Shown here: positions 21,858 through 24,068 of the stretch, in pieces
Layout: each line of letters opens with the position of its first letter
How positions within the stretch are numbered: the stretch's first letter is position 1
From: Rachicladosporium sp. CCFEE 5018
Taxonomy: Eukaryota; Ascomycota; Dothideomycetes; Cladosporiales; Cladosporiaceae
DNA: 24,068 nucleotides
Reading direction: 5' to 3'
NCBI GenBank assembly: GCA_002077045.2
Contig: KZ111144.1
Coordinates: forward strand, 249,900 to 273,967
Made by a program: the position numbers and the translations under genes
Notes under the pieces: generated by a model
Database searches by the model: none
What the model was told of the DNA's origin: nothing
Seen by the model: only the letters and a program-made list of their open reading frames with translations

Positions 21858-22165
21858 GTCTGCCGGCACTCAAGTTTGGATGAGCGTCTGTTGGCCTCAC
21901 GGCCTCATAGCTCGCAGCGTAGCTATCTTGTGTGAGATCGCCATTATCACCAGGCGATGTTCAAACTGCCCATATCATGATCGGACACGACTCCGCTATG
22001 TGGTGGTTGCATTGGTGTCGCGTGGGGTGAACAGGTTGGCCTTGGCGGACAGACTTCTGCGGTGCGATGAGAGTCACTTCACTTCACTCTGTCAATGCCG
22101 GCACGACAATCGATAGAACACAGCGAGCTAACGATTATAAGCACATCGAGCTCCCAAGTATCAGC
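21858..22165. promoter_or_regulatory. Divergent promoter region of the Lcb3-like and Sen54 genes
   Basis: 308 bp separate the two start codons, so both genes probably share this region. I see no distinct TATA box. The Sen54 frame is open back to an ATG at 22067, a possible alternative start. Confidence 0.5.
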
Positions 22166-23462
22166 ATGGCGGACGCCGATGAAGCAGAAATGCCACGAGG
22201 CAATGTCATCGAAGAAGATGTCGACCTCCCCGATGAAGCCCAAGACTTTCGTTTCCTTTCAGCACTTTCGTAAGTCTTTCTAGTCAATTGTACAGAACGC
22301 TACAGATGACTGATCAACGTCCAGATCCCAAGATGCCAAAATCCCCAAGCGCGGTGAGAAGGACTTCGAACCCCACGCGACGTCTTTGCAGTCGAATACT
22401 CTCGCCGCCTCGCGCCAAGCAATGCACAACGCTCTAGCCTTTCAACGCAGCCATGCCCCGAAGACTCACACGCTCGCCACCTACCATCTCGAGTCAAATA
22501 TGGCCTACTGCTACGCTCCTCGGGGTCCACTCTTCGCCCGCATGGGCTCCACCTTCGCTGCCATCGACGACCCTCTTGGAAACGACGAACGCCGAGGCCA
22601 ACGACTATGGTTATTGCCTGAGGAAGTGCTGTATTTACTTGAGCGGGCTACTGTGGATGTGCGGTGGCCGTCAGAGGTAGACGATAAGGAAGGCTTGCCG
22701 ATGAGTCTGCAAGCTGGGTATGCGATGTTCATCGGCGGCAATGGTGGTCTGACGTTCGAGCGGTTCTCGGTGTACTCTGCGCTTAAGAGACAGGGGTACA
22801 CTGTACTGCGGGCGCCAAGCTGGGACGGACCTGGACCACCGACTCAGGCTCAGAATGGACCCCCTTTTCTTGCGCAACAAGGATTATTTGAACTGGGCCT
22901 GAGTAGGTGGTGGCGAACGCTGTTCTGGACGGTACAGGAAGAAAATATCGACTACCGTGAGCCTTTGCTACAGCCAGGACTCTATCGCAACTACTCCGAA
23001 ATCTATCGACGCCTGGCCCTCATACCCTTCCACGATACACCAGCGATTACCCCCGACATTGCCACCCCTGCCACCGATCCTGCCTTCCGCATCACATACC
23101 ACCTCTACAAACCCGGCAACACGACATTCAAAAAGACCCTGCCCGGTCCACCAGACTTCCGCGTCGCCGTGATCGACGGTCGCGCAACGTTGATGCCTAC
23201 ACTCTCTCAGCTCTCAGCTTTGCTTGACACAACCCCCTACGACCCACCGAAGGACGCGCAGCAGCTATATCCGAAGCTGAGACAAGGGTACAGAAACGTC
23301 ATCCTCGCAGTGGTGGATCAGGGCGTCACAAGCTATATGAGAGTCTGTGATGCGGTGTTTGGACGGGAGAAGCTGTATGATCGTGTAGTGTCGGGGAGAG
23401 GGGGAAAAGGAGGCAGAGGTGGAAGGGGAGGCGGCAGAGGTGGGAGAGGGAGAGGCAAGTAA
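22166..23462 (+). CDS. SEN54: tRNA-splicing endonuclease subunit Sen54
   Basis: Exons 22166-22269 and 22325-23462, with a 55-bp intron (GTAAGT..CAG, phase 2), give 413 residues. Seen: PKRGEKDFEPH after the junction; the N-terminal Sen54 domain with YCYAPRGPLFARMGSTF and LLPEEVLYLLERATVDVRW; AGYAMFIGG and FERFSVYSALKRQGYTVLRA; and a C-terminal endonuclease-fold part with DFRVAVIDGRATLMPTLSQ, SALLDTTPYDPP and GYRNVILAVVDQGVTSYMR. Known: Sen54 is a structural subunit of the heterotetramer (Sen2, Sen34, Sen15, Sen54) that cuts introns out of pre-tRNAs; it carries no active site. The tail, from about residue 391, is RGG/RG-rich (GRGGKGGRGGRGGGRGGRGR), which I do not associate with yeast Sen54 and which could bind RNA. 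The start at 22166 is preferred to the in-frame ATG at 22067 because conserved acidic sequence begins there. Confidence 0.92.
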
Positions 23463-23572
23463 GAGCGACCTAGGATGATGCCTCAGCAATTGCTTTGCGT
23501 CTTCCGAGATCTCGAAGCTCCAGGTATTCCGGACGCAGCGTTACTCAGCGGCGAGGCCTTCAGCAAGAGACG

Positions 23573-24068
23573 TCAGTGCCCACCACGCCCTCCCCTCCCT
23601 CTACCTCTCGATCGTCCACCTCCGCTACCCCTACCTCGCCCTCTTCCGCGATCGAAGCCACCTCGACCGCCTCTACCCCTGCCACCCTCGAAGCCATCGC
23701 CTCGCGCATCTGGCCTCGGCCCAGCTAACAGCCTCCCTGCTCTCTCCTCCTCGCCGATGTCGAATGGATTCCCAATACCCAGCATGCTGCAAAACGTACT
23801 AGTCTGCGGGTTCGTGTATTCCCTCAACCCACCCGCAGCCTGACTGTACTTCGGCAGCCGGAAGCCGCCGCCATCGTAGACTGGAGCTGTGATGGCGAAA
23901 TTGTCTGGAACGGTGAAGTCGGAGATGTTCGCATCAATCCAGGCTCGTGACGCGTCGATCAGAGTGGAATACTCGGTCTCCGACTTCGCTTGAGGCGCGT
24001 TGAATTTGGGATCACCTAGGATCAATGGCTCGGAGAGGGCGAAGACGCGGGTGATGGAAAGCCATTCA
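23573..24068 (-). CDS. C-terminal part of an unrecognised protein with RGG-rich tail (partial at right edge)
   Basis: About 165 codons open to the right edge, ending at 23573. Seen: a folded-looking part (FALSEPLILGDPKFNAPQ, LIDASRAWIDANISDFTVP, AITAPVYDGGGFRLPKYSQA, CSMLGIGNPFDIGEEE), followed by about 45 residues of GRGG/RGRG repeats and a final histidine. The tail suggests RNA binding and arginine methylation (inference). I cannot name the family from this piece; the N-terminus and any intron lie outside. The stop is 110 bp from the Sen54 stop, so the genes are convergent. Confidence 0.75.
   Translation of the reverse strand, partial: EWLSITRVFALSEPLILGDPKFNAPQAKSETEYSTLIDASRAWIDANISDFTVPDNFAITAPVYDGGGFRLPKYSQAAGGLREYTNPQTSTFCSMLGIGNPFDIGEEERAGRLLAGPRPDARGDGFEGGRGRGGRGGFDRGRGRGRGSGGGRSRGRGRGGRGGH

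Noticed and set aside
1..24068. CRISPR array, rRNA genes, prokaryotic-type operons
   Set aside because: No spaced direct repeats or rRNA-like sequence; split genes and eukaryotic signals throughout.

Overview
The window reads as nuclear DNA of a filamentous ascomycete (Pezizomycotina; a Dothideomycete is my guess, not shown). The gene families are fungal, introns are short (50-72 bp) with GTACGT/GTAAGT/GTGAGT donors and CTAAC/CTGAC-type branch sites, and there is an intron-bearing eukaryotic tRNA-Leu. All intron and exon borders below were read by eye from splice signals, frame and family resemblance.

Left part (1-10.75 kb), gene-dense: the N-terminal ~850 residues of the ribosome-biogenesis protein Urb1/Npa1 (minus, cut by the left edge); a Hikeshi/OPI10-family protein (minus); a 573-residue hydrophilic protein (minus); a divergent 320-residue histidine-rich, repeat-bearing 'allergen-like' hydrophilic protein (plus); and a five-exon MFS sugar-porter-type transporter (minus) that needs a 32-nt micro-exon and a GC-AG intron. 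The two divergent hydrophilic proteins share a ~55-residue module (APAV.HETV.RQ ... HQDH ... IPVE), so they look like ancient neighbouring paralogues around one 1.5-kb intergenic region.

Middle part (10.75-19.87 kb), gene-poor: it holds one small Zn2Cys6 protein gene and what I read as a decayed MSH4 (meiotic MutS homologue) on the plus strand at about 12.18-13.57 kb. A 44-codon block of the MSH4 core is nearly intact, while flanking pieces are shortened, frame-shifted and lack the Walker A motif. The rest of this stretch has only short, unconvincing ORFs and some coding-like debris.

Right part (19.87-24.07 kb), gene-dense again: tRNA-Leu(UAG) with a 13-nt intron, a dihydrosphingosine-1-phosphate phosphatase (Lcb3-like PAP2, minus), tRNA-splicing endonuclease subunit Sen54 (plus, divergent from Lcb3) and the C-terminal part of an unrecognised protein (minus). 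Sen54 and this last protein converge, and both end in RGG/RG-rich tails.

The conserved genes are housekeeping functions (60S assembly, Hsp70 import, tRNA splicing, sphingolipid turnover) and do not form a pathway. No biosynthetic cluster, CRISPR array, intact transposon or rRNA gene was seen. The most interesting items are the MSH4 relic, the shared-module gene pair and the GC-AG/micro-exon structure of the transporter.
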